A DNA stretch of 64,000 nucleotides from Oxyruncus cristatus (lineage: Eukaryota > Chordata > Aves > Passeriformes > Cotingidae): NCBI GenBank assembly GCA_013399855.1, contig VXAY01002818.1:310039-374038 (forward strand), in the 5' to 3' direction. Numbering within the stretch: position 1 is the stretch's first letter; each line of letters begins with the position of its first letter. Below are positions 23,032 through 37,300 of this stretch, piece after piece. Position numbers and translations under genes: made by a program. The notes below the pieces were generated by a model. It saw nothing but the letters and a program-made list of their open reading frames with translations. It was not told where the DNA came from and made no database searches.

Positions 23032-26000
23032 TTCTGGAATGTATCGGGGAAATCTCCTGCCAGGAAAAAGGTGCATCTGGTAAGAAGTAAGCTACATATT
23101 ATTTCACTTTAGGTCCTGTAAAAGCTAACCCGCTACTCTTTGAAGACTAGTAACTGTATTTATGTAAGTGGTACAATACAGAGAGACCTGTAGGCAATTA
23201 GCTGACATTTGTTGAATAATAAAAGCACTTGGAGGCTTGCAAACTAGTAAAAATATTGGTGAGGAAAGCAAGTATCTAAACATTTTTGAACCATTTAATC
23301 TAATTTTGACTGGGTCTAGTAACCTAACTCAACAACTGGACACTACTGCAGCAGAAATTATTGTAGTAAAGGCCATTGTAATGGCAAAAAATTATGTTCT
23401 CTCTTTCATGTTGATTATCCAAGTTCGGTAATAAAAACAGAAGTTTTAATTGGAGTATCAGTTGGTAAAGTCATGTCAAGTAATTTCTGACGTTTCAGGT
23501 CACAAGCACTGCTAGAACCATCTTTCTTGTGTTTGGTCTCTCAGAGAATTTTCAAAATGTATCAGCTGGAGTGGGTGGAATAGACCAGAGGATAATACAT
23601 TCTGGTATCACTGAGGCCATCACAATTCACGATAGCTGAGATGCAGAGCTCTTCCATAATTATCTGTACTTACAGAAGGATATTTTGATGAAAGAAATAC
23701 ATTGTCAACCAAATATGCAGGATGAGGTGAACTGAAACAGTGGTATTTTCACACATTGCTTTTCCAAATATAAGCAGCCCTCTTGGTGCAACATGTTATT
23801 CTGACTACTCACTGGATCCGTATGGTGAGTAAATATAGCACCCTTTATTTTTGGTAACAGAAGAAACAGTAAGCTTCCTAATGTGTGTGAATACATACAG
23901 CCATATTGTCTATTGAAAAATAGCCAAAAGATAACCTAGAAGGGAAATACATATTTATTTAATTTCTCTTCTGCTTGACAGAGTGTAAGGTTATTGTAAT
24001 AAATTAAGTTCCACCCATGGTGTAAAACTGGAGCAAGGCAAGAAGAGGTTCAGGCCAAATATGCTGGCATAGTTTAACATAGTGTCAGTCTAGAAGGGAA
24101 GCTGTTGATCCTCTGATCATTGCTAGAATATAATGTAATGGTTCCTTTGACACTTTTGTCTTTTATTTCATCAGTATGTAGTACATGACATTTTGTACTT
24201 GTGAAAGGTGCTGAACTGACAGGCCTTGAGACTGAAGTCTTCTCTTTGTACACATATCAGACGATACATAGACAAACACAGCATTCCCCTCTCTGCTTCT
24301 TTCTTTGTCTTTCCTACACTTCAACTGCTTTCTTGCTGCAGCTTTCTCATATGACCACCATTTGAAGTGAAAAGATAGCCTGATCTCTGCTAAAATTCAG
24401 CAGTTACTGTTTGCTGTTTATGTTACCAGGAAGGTTGCTTGTCCTGTGTGGGTTTTGTGGGGGTTTTGTGATACGGAAATGTATTTCCATGAATTTAAGT
24501 AATTCCAGCTCATTTCATGTGGGTCACAAGCTGGCCATTAGGCTGTAATATCTTTAGGTTACCAGTGACCCGAACTAGACTTGATCTGGTAACCTGTAGC
24601 AGAGGTGAAATGCTCCATGTCCTATTTCCATTCCTGCTTGTATATGAATTGTTCAATATAAGCTTAATCATGCATACTAGAGAATATTTTTGTCTCTGAA
24701 ATACACGGTGGATCTCTGTTTTTGTCCTTTCTGTCTGTTTGGAGCAGACAAAGGGGATTATGAATGGGTTAGGTAAAGTAGAAATTACAGTGTTAAAAGT
24801 ACCAGTTAATGCGTAGCAAAATTATTATGTTTCATAATATTAGCAAAATTTGTCTCTTTATCCACATTGCTCAGAATTCCCATTGGGAATATTGGATCCA
24901 CCATGCAGATCAGAGAGACCAATTTTGCCTGTAGTACGGACTTCTAATGGCTTTACCATTCTTGCACTTAGGGGGAAAAGGGGTGTAGGGGAAGGAGTTA
25001 CTGTCTCCTCTCAGTTTTTAATACTGTGACCATTTAGCGAAAAAGAAAATATGAAAGAATCCACATTCAAGATGAACAGCTTGCAAAATCTAACTTCAAA
25101 ATGTATGGTTAGTTTCTGCAGTTGGCATTTTCCCAAAGTATTTCCCAAAGAGTTATTTTAACTGTGTCTATCATCTACTTAAAAATAAAGTAGTGTAAGT
25201 ACTTAAAAAAAAAAAGTTGCCATCCTCAAATAAAAAACCACACACAATAAATCTATAGCTATCAGACAATTTGCATTGAGCAGCAGAATAACTTGGGGTG
25301 GGGTGGAGTGGTCATGGTGCAGGCAAAAACTTCAAAATTACTGGAAATCAGTTTTCTGATAAAAAATTGGGCAAGATCTATTTACTTTTTTTACATCACT
25401 TTGAATCCTTTTGCTGTCTCAAACTGTTTCTTGATATGCAGAAATATATTCTAGTCTTCTGAAAAGGTTTGCTATGTAATTAAGACTCCAGTATCTTTCA
25501 CCAGATGTTGCAAATTATTTTATTTTTTTTCAAAGAATATGTCAAGAGGATACACCTTGTACAATTTGTTAGTAGTCTGCTAAAATATTGAACCAAATCA
25601 GTAATAAAAAAGAAAAAATATACTTTTTTTAAAAAAGACACAAAACAGCAGGGTTTTTAATAATCTCTACCTCTGCAATGACAGAGGATAAGTGTAGTAT
25701 TTTTAATAGTAGCATCATATTCCTATTCCATATACTCATACAAGGAATCATATGAACATAGACTTAAATTATTTTTGTCAGGACTGGGTTTGCATTAAGG
25801 ATCTGTTTAGTGGATAAGGGTAAAAAACTGCCCCCGATCATTTTTCACACTTGCATTTCCTTATACTTTCAGACTTGTCTCAGCTAGATCAACTAAATTT
25901 TCCCTGAAAGATTGAGAACATATCCAGCCTCACTCAGTCACAGTCCAGAAGGAATTCAGTTATTTCAAGAAGTCTCATTACACAAGATCCTTCTATTACC

Positions 26001-29000
26001 TCTTGTTATTTATCTTTCAGTACTATCACCTTTTACTACCCTTTCTTCTTTCTTAATTCAAATTAATAAAGTCCTGCAGTGAATGATTCTTCAGTTCCTT
26101 TGAAATTTCTTTTGAAAGAGTGAGAAGTCCTTAAAAATCACAATACTCATAAAATGGTTGAGGGGTAAAAAATCCTTTATTCTTTCCTCTAGACTTCAGT
26201 GACACTATGAAGTTTCACATAATTTGCAGACTGCATCTCATAAAATACTGGCAAAATTTATTCAATTCAAATTAAATAGATGTAGCACAGAGTAATCTTT
26301 CTCTATTAAATATGTCACTTTTTGCAATTGTTTCTTAATATCCCTCACAGCTTCCATCTAAGATTAGCACTTTCTTTGCTGCCACAGTTTCACTAACCTA
26401 CTGAATTATTCACTGAAGCATAACCTTCAGATATCAGGTTAGAAAGACCTTGATTATGGCAGGAAGTGAACTGTATAAACCATTTTTCTTTAAAAGAAAA
26501 TTTCTCAGTATAGAAAAGTCTGAAATGAGATAAGTATTAAATGTGTGTAAAAATTAAGTTCATAATTGATAGGAATTTAGTCAACTGTGACATTCCTGTA
26601 TTTTGTTTATAATAATGTACAATAACATTCCAGATAGCATTTAATAGTGTAAAACCACATCCATTTTTATGGTGCTTATTTAAACTTAAAGTACAAGCCA
26701 GGATATCCATGCTGGTTTCAGTTCTAAAGTAGAGCTGTGGAATCTCTTGCTCAGATTTAACATACTGGACAAAGAATATTTACATCCAATTCCTGATTTT
26801 GTCCCATTTGCTGAAAATTACTTTTAAGGGTCTCTCAGCTCTGGAAACCATGGTGACAGAGTGGAAGGCTTCCCTACAGCAAACTGCTGTTATTGACCAT
26901 TACTTTGTGCCAATCCACTGCTGAAAGGTCATTTGAACACCTACCAAGGAGACAACAGCTTCGGGAACACTTTCTTTACGAGTGTTGTAATACAGACTCA
27001 CCACTCACTTGTCTGCTTCTCATGACCTGTCCGGTGGCACCCAGGAGCTGAAACGTAATTGTGAAGTTTAACAGGCTTTTAGAGGTAGTATGATAGCAAA
27101 ATGTCAGGGCAAACAACATTCTACAAATTATTCTGCTAGTCAAGCGTACAAATTTTCATAATGACTTGACCTAGAATAGGAACAAAATGTGTTTTCCTAA
27201 TGTGGGTGATAACTGCATAATTATGCAACTGATTCTGCTAATATTATCAGCCTTATGTTACTTTCCCAGATGTTAGAGAAATGGCACAGAAGGAGAAAAC
27301 AGGTGGTAAGATTGTGGGATGTTGTATATTAGTGCAGTTCATAACAGAATTTTCTGTCTATATTCGTTGACCGTAGTTTGAAGAACTATAACATAAAACA
27401 TGCCGCACAAGGATTTAACGCTTCATGTGTAGCAGGGGCTTCAGCAAAACAAGTTTTGTTCTGTGCTGTGAAGTGTTCAGTTACCAAGACGTGTTTAAAC
27501 CTCTTGCTTCCTGATCTCTGTCTCTCTTTCTCCCAGTGATGTTTGTGGTTTATAGGGTTTTGCAAACATGTGAAGGTGTCACTTCTGGGCAACTAAATTT
27601 ACATTTAAATGATTATGTGAATTCACAAGTCAGACGTCATTTTAAAAGACATGCAAGTATAGCAAAGGAAACTATTGGTTTAATGAACTTCTAAAAAAGT
27701 TGTATCTGTATATCGCTCTTCAAGAGCCCTTACACAACAAGAAGTGTTTAAAAGCAGTATGGGAAAAAAATGGGTTCATCTTGTGGGTGTAGAGATTATT
27801 TTTTCTTTATGTTTAATATACATTTTGCATACATACATCAGAAAGACACATACCATCATGTATCCTTGTATACATTTAATGTAATAATTCAACTCTGTAT
27901 TTATTCTGTGTTTATTAAAGAATTATACCTTTAACAAAAAGATCTGCAGCTGTGGCATTTGAATTGAAGACCAAAAAATGTGAAAGAATTAAATTTTCTA
28001 TACGGAAAAGAGACTAAAATTTTTATTTATGGAAACTGATCATTTTGGACTTAGAAATATATGTAGGAAGTCACTGTGGGAATGACTTAGTGTATACCAT
28101 TCATTTCAGTTTAACTGCATCCACTGAAACTGCCTGGGAATTGCATCGAGAGGGTTCACAATTCCTTGGTTCCTGCGTTTTTGCCTTTTTGTTTGCTAGA
28201 AATCTTGTCAGGCTTAAAATAATTGGAAGTAACTACAATATCAGCACTGAAAATGGAAGTTGTAAAAGACAGAAAAGATTGTGGTAGTGGTTCCTCCAAT
28301 AAAAGAGACAAAATGAATGCTATTATGTGCCTGCAGATTGCATGATAATCTGAAACCCTGATTAAAAGGGACGCTATTAAATTGATTTTTAACTTTTTTT
28401 TTTTTCCTCTTTTCCCAATTAATTGATCTGCCATCAGGCTAGAGGAAAGGTTGTGCAATCTGAAGCAAGCCATGTTTGTTTGATTTTTACCTTCCCTATG
28501 TTTTGAAGAAACAGCTGGCTGTTCACATGTAGAAAAATTGCCCTTATTGGAGTGATAGGAGAACCCATAATATGGCAAAACCCATAAATATGCTTACTCT
28601 ATTGTTGTGGAAATTGCTTTATTAATTTCTGATTCTGCATATGCACTTTTACAGAATGCTTTAGAGTCAAAATTTCAGTTGGAATCAATAGAAAAAAGTC
28701 TGGTGAAAAATGGAAAATATGACATCAAAACTCGCTTTTTAATGTCAGAACTTTGTGTAATTGATGGACAAGCATGGACTTCGAACATTACACTTCCTTC
28801 AGATTTGTAGGCATTTGGAAGGTTAATAGCAGACATATGTTACAGTAGTTGCCAATGGCAATCCCTGTGATTTAGGTTGGGTTCAAAGAGCCATTCAACC
28901 CCACTTGTCCCCACTCATTAATTCCTAAAACTAGCCATGCAGATTGTTGTGGGGAATGACATTTTACGTGTGTGTCCATCAGTCTCTTCTCTATGTATTT

Positions 29001-30813
29001 ATCTAAACATTTATATTTATTCCATCACCACATTACTCAAGTGTGAATGAATCTTGGTTGACAAGTCAGGTGTAAGAAATGGAAAAGGGGTATTACCTTT
29101 CCCACTTAACAGAGAGAGAACTAAGATTTTAAGACTTACAGAAGGTTTCAAAGGAAATAGATATCACTGCTGGATATTGCTACCGAAGTCCCTGAGCCTT
29201 TACCTGCTTTTACCTTTTCTTTCTCCTGTCCATGCAGCAACCTGCCCAAGTCTTCTGTGCCAGTGGCTCCTTTGGACTGCTACTAGGGAGATGCTTGTTC
29301 TTGGGAGCAACTTTGGGATCCCTAGCTTTTTGTATGATGGAATTCACACAAAATGAATTTTAGGTGTATATGTACACACAAATATGCCTGTATGTGCATA
29401 TTTGTGATTCTTGGAATCATTAAATATTCACTACCATCGGGTATGTATATACAGACATTTTTGGGATAAACCTCATGTACTATTTGATGATAGCCAAGCT
29501 ACTTTGGGATCTCATTGTAGTTACACTGTGGAAGTGGAAGCTGTTCCAACAAACATCTGGGGTTTTTTTGTCCTTAAATAGCTGATAGATACATCCTCCA
29601 GTCACAGTGGGATTGGAAAATAACTTGTGAAGCCATACCCCAAGGCAGGTGAACAGCACCCAGGGAGATCTAAAGTATTATCCAGATAACATAGAATGGA
29701 AATTTTCTTTCAGATATTGCTAGGCAGCTTGGACAAAAAAAGAACCCCCTGAACCATGCTTCGAGTCCACACTTAGTCCAGTCTTGAACTTAGTAACTAT
29801 AGTGCCCCCTTTCCCTCATGCCTACACTGCTTCTCCAAAGCTTGACTCTGTTGCTCTGTTGTGCATTAGAGGGGAAGAAACAAATGTGAGACTTCATGCA
29901 AATCTGTTAATGGTAGTTTTCAAATCTTCTATCATGTTCTGTAGGGGACAGCAGACAGTCATTGCTAGACTACCTGAAACAGGTGCTGTTGTTCTGACTG
30001 ATGTATTTCTCCAGCACACCTTGATACATTTTCTTTTGATGGCTCATGCCCTCTGAGGCGCATTCCTGAAAGTGCACCGTTAAGCCTGTTGGACAATCAC
30101 ATGCAAAAGCAATTCTTAGAAGTAATGAAGAATATAGAGAAATAGTTATAAATACAATCTGCTGTTATTTGTCAAGACTTCCTCTCCTTATTCCCCAGAG
30201 ATCTGTTCAGTATAAAAATGATAAAATGGCTGAATAGAGATAGAGTCTAGCTGCCCTCTTAAGAGTCCAGTGTGTAGGTGTTCTGGCAAAGGGATTTCTG
30301 GTAAGCATCTCTAAGTTGTGAAATTGTTCAGAACCAGATAAAGATAAATTGCAGATATATTGGGGCTTTTGTGCAAACAGATGTGGATGTTTCTAATGTA
30401 AACTGATGTATTATTATTCTCACTGTAGCTTGAGGGGGTCAGTAAGAACCACAAGAGGTTTCACAGCCCTATCTATACCCAAATGGCACCCATTAAGAGT
30501 GTTAGTCTCTCCCTTCTCCTAAACAGCATAAAGTGTGAAGTGAACCCTCTGCTGTCAGGCATGAGCTGCTACTAGCATCCATCTCCTACTGCCTCCCACC
30601 CTGTACTATCATGACTAATATACCTTCATAGCAGTTAAGTTCTCCTGTTAACAAGCTAAGGGGACTCAACTTCAGATCAGGCAGCTGCTGTAAATATGTT
30701 TGGTTGAGTTGTGCTGAAAGAAAACTGGTGAAACTGTGTCTCAGACACATGAAATGGACATGATCATGAAAGAGTGGTGGAGAAAAAGGTCACAAGAACA
30801 CTGAGGAGAGCTT

Positions 30814-30838
30814 AAAAAAAAAAAAAAAAAAAAAAAAA
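30814..30838 (+). repeat. Poly(A) tract (A25)
   Basis: Twenty-five consecutive A residues followed by a purine-rich GAAAAGGAAAAAA patch. There is no AATAAA at a fitting distance upstream, so I treat it as a simple repeat and not a retrocopy tail. Confidence 0.9.
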
Positions 30839-31838
30839 GAAAAGGAAAAAAATGGAATAATAAATCTGGGAATAGATTAATAGATTTAAATATTGCAAAA
30901 AAATCCCCCACAACAGATGGGAGGAGATTCAATATTTACAAATGAGAGTGAAAAATTAATTTGGAAGAAAACACAACAAAGGGGCTATGGAGAGGGAACT
31001 AGCAGGAAAGAAGGAAGGAGGGGGAGAGCAGGAAAAAGGACTGAGGGAAGAACAAAAGAAAGAACAAAGAAAAGAACAAAACCCTTCTCACTCTGCAGTT
31101 ATTGTATTTTGGCAATAAATATTTGCAGGTGGTTACAGTAGTTATTTCCCCACTTCTCCTCCCCTTTTCCCCTTTGGAACCAGCTCACAAATCAGTAGAA
31201 TTTCCAAAACAGATGAAACTCTGAAAAAAGTGAGTTCTGTGTCTAAAAGCACAGCAGTCACTCCACAACATCCACATCACTGTAATGATGTTTTCCTCTT
31301 TTTCAGAGTGCTGCAAGGCACGTGGAACTGACCCATCCTCGTATTACACTAACCTTAAAGCAGCCTCCCTCTTTTACAAACAAACACAATGAAAAGAAGT
31401 TTATCTTTAAGCTTCATTGACAGATCCTGGGCTTGTGCTCTTTGTGTGTTAACGTTTTCAGTTACACTTGACATTTTTTTAGCATGTTTGGGATTTTACT
31501 ATTTCTGTGCATATTAATAGTAACATACAAGTGTGAAATGTTTCTGGAAACTTGCCCCATTTCACTCACTGGCACAACTCTCTGTGCCCACAGGATGATC
31601 CAGCTTCCCTCCTTCTCTGTCTGATGGGGGCATTGTGGCTGTGAATTTCTTTCTCTTTTTGCTGTGCAGCTTCTGAAGGAAATCAGAAAACGTTTGCAAG
31701 TGTGTCTCTCTCATATTTCTATCATTTCTCTAATAATCTTTGCTTGTGCTTGCGCTGCGTTGTGTGTATGGTGGGGGCAGTTTCACCTGCCCACTTTTAT
31801 GTGTCATTAGCTGTCACTGTGCTACCATGTCTGTGTAG

Positions 31839-31926
31839 GCACGTCTTTACCGAGCGCCGCTTCGGCATCGTGTCTGGGCCTTGTAAATCCTGGCAACAGT
31901 GCTACACGCGCCACAAGGGCTTTTGA
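31839..31926 (+). other. Coding-like CpG-bearing island, possible terminal exon or conserved element
   Basis: An 88-base island after a TGTCTGTGTAG sequence that could act as a splice acceptor. One frame is open to a TGA at 31,924-31,926, and most of its codons end in C or G (ACC GAG CGC CGC TTC GGC ATC GTG), unlike the AT-rich surroundings. The peptide includes ERRFGIVSGPCKSW and QQCYTRHKGF. I do not recognise it. It could be the last coding exon of a spliced gene, a fossil exon, or a conserved noncoding element with incidental coding appearance. No partner exon was found in the window. Confidence 0.25.
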
Positions 31927-34300
31927 CAAAACACAGAAATGACAATTAATGATGTCTGAATTTGGGAAAGGGAGGAGAAGCGCACTTTGGTTGGGTGGAA
32001 AGATGCATTTAGAGGCTTTCGAGCATGAGACAACATTTTACAATCCAGGGTACAGTTTTAAAGCCTGATAGAGAAACCCCTTCGTCTGGCAGAGCTCAAA
32101 GCATGCATTAGTATCTACCATTTGCAGAGCCTCCCTACTTCAGCGAGGGCTAATTTTCTTCTGGTGGGAATGTCACTGGATGATTGAGGAATTATCACTT
32201 TGAAAAGAACCTTAATCGCGTGATCAGTCTGTAAATTAGATTTTACTCAGTGCAAGCTGGGGTGGTAGGACTGGGCCCCTTGACTTCAGGGGAACCACTC
32301 GCTTCAGTAAGGTTTTACGTGGTCTGGACTTTGGATTTAAGAATAAATATTTTATTTTCTGCCAAATATACAATAGGAATTAATTGTACTATATTATTCT
32401 GAGCTTTGAAAATGCTAAAAATATATGCTCATTTAATGTGCAAGATTTTTGTTTACAATGGGCATTAAATAGAGAGAATGTCAGTGTAAGAAGAGGTGGA
32501 CTTAATGGGTTAAAAACTGTGTAAATGTTACTCTAGTTAAATTACAGCTTGTTGTTCAGATGAATACTCTCCACTTCTCATATAGCTTTAAATTATGGAC
32601 AAATGCTTGCAATTGTGAACTACCTACATTGTGGCTGCCTGTTCCCAGGCTTCATCAACCCTAGCTGTCCAATGGGATTACTGTAAGCTTTCACGGCAGT
32701 CTGCCAGCCACTGATCAGAAATTCATATCCCTGGATGTTAGATTGCTCTCTTTATTCCATCCTTGTGATGGCTGTGATTGCTGTCATGGTGTTAGGTTAG
32801 AAATTAGCATTTTGTGGCCCAAATTTTGCCATCCAGAACATAATCAGAAAAAAGAGAGGGGGGGGAATCAAAGAATAGTAATTTCATCTGTCAAAGAAGG
32901 GAAATGCAGTGTTACCATGATACAGATGTCTACGAAACTTAGGTCAGGAAATGTTGTGGTATTTATGGTCCTATTTGGTGAATGCTTAGGCAGGTGGTGT
33001 TTTTTCTGTTACTCCAGACCTCTGTTCGTAGATTAACGCTTTTGCTCTGATAAAAATAAATAAATCAATCAATAAGTAGATAAAATCCATCCGTAAAACT
33101 ATAGGTGGGCTTCAGAAACTCTTAAATTAAAAAAAAAAAAAAAAACAAACAAAACAACAAACAAACAAGGATCTCTAGCAGATACTTTCAAGGACATGCT
33201 GAATTAATCACAAGAGGCTGGTTAGCAGGAGGTCAGAGAAAGACTTCTTAGCATCATTTTGGGTCATATGTCTAGAGGCGATGGCAGTATGTATGTGCTG
33301 TATTGTAATGTCCCCTTTCTAGTTTTCTTGTCTCAGTCAGAAAAGGCTGAACACATATTGCATAGGGCTCTTGAAAGAAAAGAGACACTGGCAAAAATCA
33401 ATAGTTAGGAGTTTTTTCCTGTTCTTTAAAAGTGAATTGTATCTGACTGGCTAGTAAAAATACGTCATTGTTTTTTTGTCATATTTGTACTATATTCAGC
33501 AAATTCTATCGTCATATATTGTATTCCTTGCATTTTATTTTCTAAATGTGTTATCTCTGGTGATTAAAAGGTGGTGATTAAACAGCCGAGTAGTAGTCAC
33601 TGATAGATTTAATGAACATTTATTATTGCTCTAAACAAAGATTTTTCTCTTAATCTGTTTCAAAACAATTCATCAGGGCTTATTACAGAAAATTATGGAA
33701 AATGATTGTTTAAAATTTAGTGTAGAGATATGGTTAGGTCCTTAAAGGTAGCTTGTTATTCTTTTTAGGCAACTCACAGACATGCTAATTTTTTCTGTCA
33801 TTAGCACTGAACAAGCTGGAAGGATTCTGACATGTGAGGTGCACAGATTCTGCTAGGAGCCTTGATTTTTATCCACCCAAGCTTATCCGTCATCTTTAAT
33901 CATGCAAAAAGCAGGATTACTTAATCATTTCATTTTATTGAAAAGAAAAAGAAAGATTTACATTAAAATGATGACATGCAAGAAAAAAATAAATTGAAAA
34001 TGATTATTAAGAAAATGTAACATAGAGACTAAAGCTCCATTGGTTCTGTGATGCTCATTTAAAGCAATGATCTAGTAAAGTCAAGGTATAAAAGTGATGA
34101 TTATGTTAGCTGTTCAAGTATAACCATCTCTGCATTTTAACGTACATTCTGACATGAGGTGTGCAGTTTATTATTGCGCATAACTAAGGAAGATACTTTT
34201 TTCACCTATGTTGTATTTATTCCTTGCATTAAGTTGTACCTTTGTTTGAAATAAGAGTATTTTAGAACACAAATGTTACGAGGCAAGGCGAACTAGCATT
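31927..34300. other. Possible cluster of conserved noncoding elements
   Basis: This part contains non-repetitive blocks with ATTA/TAATTA words, such as 32,160-32,330, 32,380-32,780, 33,720-33,960 and 34,120-34,200. They look more structured than the surrounding random AT-rich DNA. A fragment at 32,271-32,312 (CTTGACTTCAGGGGAACCA, TTCAGTAAGG) faintly recalls the same amniote repeat core seen at 15,460. The call is impressionistic; only an alignment can show constraint. An A17 tract lies at 33,129-33,145. Confidence 0.3.
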
Positions 34301-37300
34301 TTCACAATCACTTCAGTATACACGTGCCTGTCCGTTTATCTCCCTATATAAGACAGGCAAAATTATACTGATTTTTAGACTTGCTATGAAAAGTACTGGT
34401 TTGCTGCAAGTGTGAATTTATGTTGGAGATAAAATTAACAAGTTATTCATGAGAGCTTTCTGTATCTTTTGGGTTTTAGATATTACATTGTATGCCCTAC
34501 CTCTTCTGGGCTTCCTACACTTAATTTAATATATTCTTTTTTGTTGTTGTTTTTGTTGTTATTTTCAGGCATTTTGAATATACTTTTAATTTAATATAAT
34601 TTTTTCTCATATAACCTTTATGTCCAGTTGTATTGGAATTTAAGTAGTAAAAGAGCAGGGGAAAAATGCATCTGCAAACTTTTGGTGTCACAAAGCATTT
34701 GTTTAGGAAACACTGCAGTTTCCAAAAGAAAGTTAGTTGAAGGAGATAATGAGGACCTATTTTTGTATGTGAATATATACAAGGGGTGTATTTCATCAAG
34801 GAAAATTTATTAAAAGCACGAGACTTTTAGGGTTTGTTCTGATATTTGCATAAAATGGTGCATTAAACAAGCAATTACACTACAAATCAATGTTTACCAA
34901 TTAGATAATTAATAATTCATTCTACTGTACTAAGTTGAGTGAATTTAAGGTTGAATACTCTTGCGCCAAATTGTTTTTGGTACATAAAGATTTAATAAAA
35001 TCTGAAAATTTTCCAACTTTTTCCTTTAATACAGAAATTTCTAGGTGTTGAATATTTCTTTTGTTTAAAGGAGTAAAAAAAGAGAAAACAAAGTACATTT
35101 TTTTTCAGTTTTACACCAGTGCAAAAATCTTGTGTTGCTGTTGGAGTTAAGAGTGTAGAAACAGGAAATAAACCAGAAAAGATAAAAAATAGGTGTACAG
35201 ATGTCTATTTGTATTGTTATTCACTTTCTGACATTAACTCTGGATACAGCTTGGCTCTGATAGCTGCCTGTTTTGAGAGGTACCTTCTAGTAGGAGGGAA
35301 ATAGTTAAAAATGTCATTGGGTAAAATCATATAAGTAGGGAAAAGGTGGGGAGTACCTAACTGCAAAAACAAGTTTTGTTTATGTGTTGCTTCTGATTTT
35401 TGTTTTAGAAAGGATGTAGTTATTATTACAGAAAAAAAATTAACTCCATAAGAAATGTAACCTTCATATAGATTCCTCCTGTTAGTATAAAAACTCCCTG
35501 AAACTCTCTCTGCTACCATGGACATTTTAAATATTTGAGATCTAAAATACTGCATTTAGTTAAAAAACCCAACCAACCAACAAAAACAAGCAGAAAAAAA
35601 CCCAAACAAAACAACCAACAAAAACCCCCAGATCAACCCACTTTTAGTTTTTGAAATATTTTCTATTTTTGCTCTTCTTGAGTACATCCATCTACCTTAC
35701 AATTTCACAAATGTTAGAAGTACAACTGGACTCATAGTGAGATTTTAATACAGGGCAAATGTCATACATTCTGCATAGTGACTCTGAACATTTTTGGGCA
35801 CAAGAGCAATGGATTTGTAGTTTTTCTTCTAATAATAGAAGACAATATAAGGGATTTTATACAATACCCAGATACTTCCTAGTAGTGAAGGCGTAAAATC
35901 AACTTATTTTACACATGCAGACTGAGTAATACACTGAGGTTAGAAAAGAGCCTTTCAATAATAAATTGTCTTCCAAACTAAATAATCTTTCTATAATACT
36001 GTAAATTAATCTAGACAGTACTTATATAGTTTGTAGAACAGGTGTTAAGGTATCTTCCTTATTGATTCATATGACTTTCCTTACCTAATATAATTTAGTA
36101 TATTTTTCTCAGTTTTTCTCTTAAAAAAGTAGAAGTAATTTTCTTTCTCTCCTTTTTTGGTCCAAGCTAACAAAGGTTATTTTTATGGGATGATTCTTGT
36201 TCTGATGTGGAATTTGTGATCTTTTGATGGTTGTTCTGAAAACACAGCTATTTACTGGAAAGAATTAGGTGTGATCTAATAGTGACTTACTTTCATGCTT
36301 TTAAAGCTGTGTCCCTAAAAGACCTGCACATGTACGTTTACAGTTTGAATATTTGCCTATCCACTTGAAAAATGTTAGCAAGAATTATGTTACTTTGTAT
36401 TTTGCAGTCTTTGTCATGTTATAGCCTGAAGAATCTTCCTTTTTTTTAATTTTCTGGATGGATTTTGTATTTGAAATTATTTTTTTTTTAGTATTTTCTA
36501 GAAACTTAATTTCATCAATATTGAAAGTTTCTTAAGATTTCATTAATTCCTGATAAATTATAGCCATAGTACTGAAGGCAGACACTTATTATTTGTTATA
36601 TGAAAGAATATAAAAGTCTCATTCGGTTGTTAGAAATAATGAAAGTGTAATAGTCAAAACAAGCAATGACGAGTGACAAAAACCTGCAGCAGATTTTAGT
36701 AACTATGACCTTTAAGCAATAGGTGGCAGTGTTACCTAAATACTCTTTGCTTTGAATTGGGAAAGAATGGGACTACTTAAGAAGGAGCAGGACATTTGTT
36801 TTACTTGTACATAATTGCAGATTTGTACAAACAAATTTCACATAATTAAGGATTTTTCGAAAGTTTTTCCTAAAAAAAATTAGATTCAGCATCCATTATC
36901 ACTTAAATGACCCACAATTTTGTGTTTTGTGATTTATTAGTTAAAATATGATGTTGGAATTTAAAATATTCAACTTGTGTCTGAAAAGCAAGAACATTTT
37001 CCCGTGGCATCCTGCATTTGAAAATGTCATTCATCTTAACTTCATTACATATTTAAAGTAATAAGCACCAAACACAGTCTTAGAAAATATATTACAGAAT
37101 ATTCTTCTCCGGTTTATTGTAAATTTAAGACTTAGTTACTAAAGCTCATAGCACATAGTGCTTCTGAGAGATTATAGAATAAACTTCATGAATTCTTTTA
37201 GCATGTACAGCACAATATCACAGAATAGACCTGCACTGATCTACAATTACTGTTTCTCTCTTCGTGTACAAGTAGGCACTCCTTTCCACACCTTCTGAAA

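Larger units (their letters stand above)
22776..31838. other. Long unique AT-rich stretch
   Basis: About 9 kb with no recognised gene or transposon. Minor features are a 13-bp tandem duplication at 23,006-23,031 and an A25 tract at 30,814-30,838. A purine-rich patch lies at about 30,965-31,080. The open frames of 60-140 codons lack recognisable domains. Confidence 0.6.

Noticed and set aside
33129..33145. A17 tract as a retrocopy tail
   Set aside because: The nearest AATAAA is about 70 bases upstream, too far for a poly(A) signal. It merges into AAAC simple repeats.
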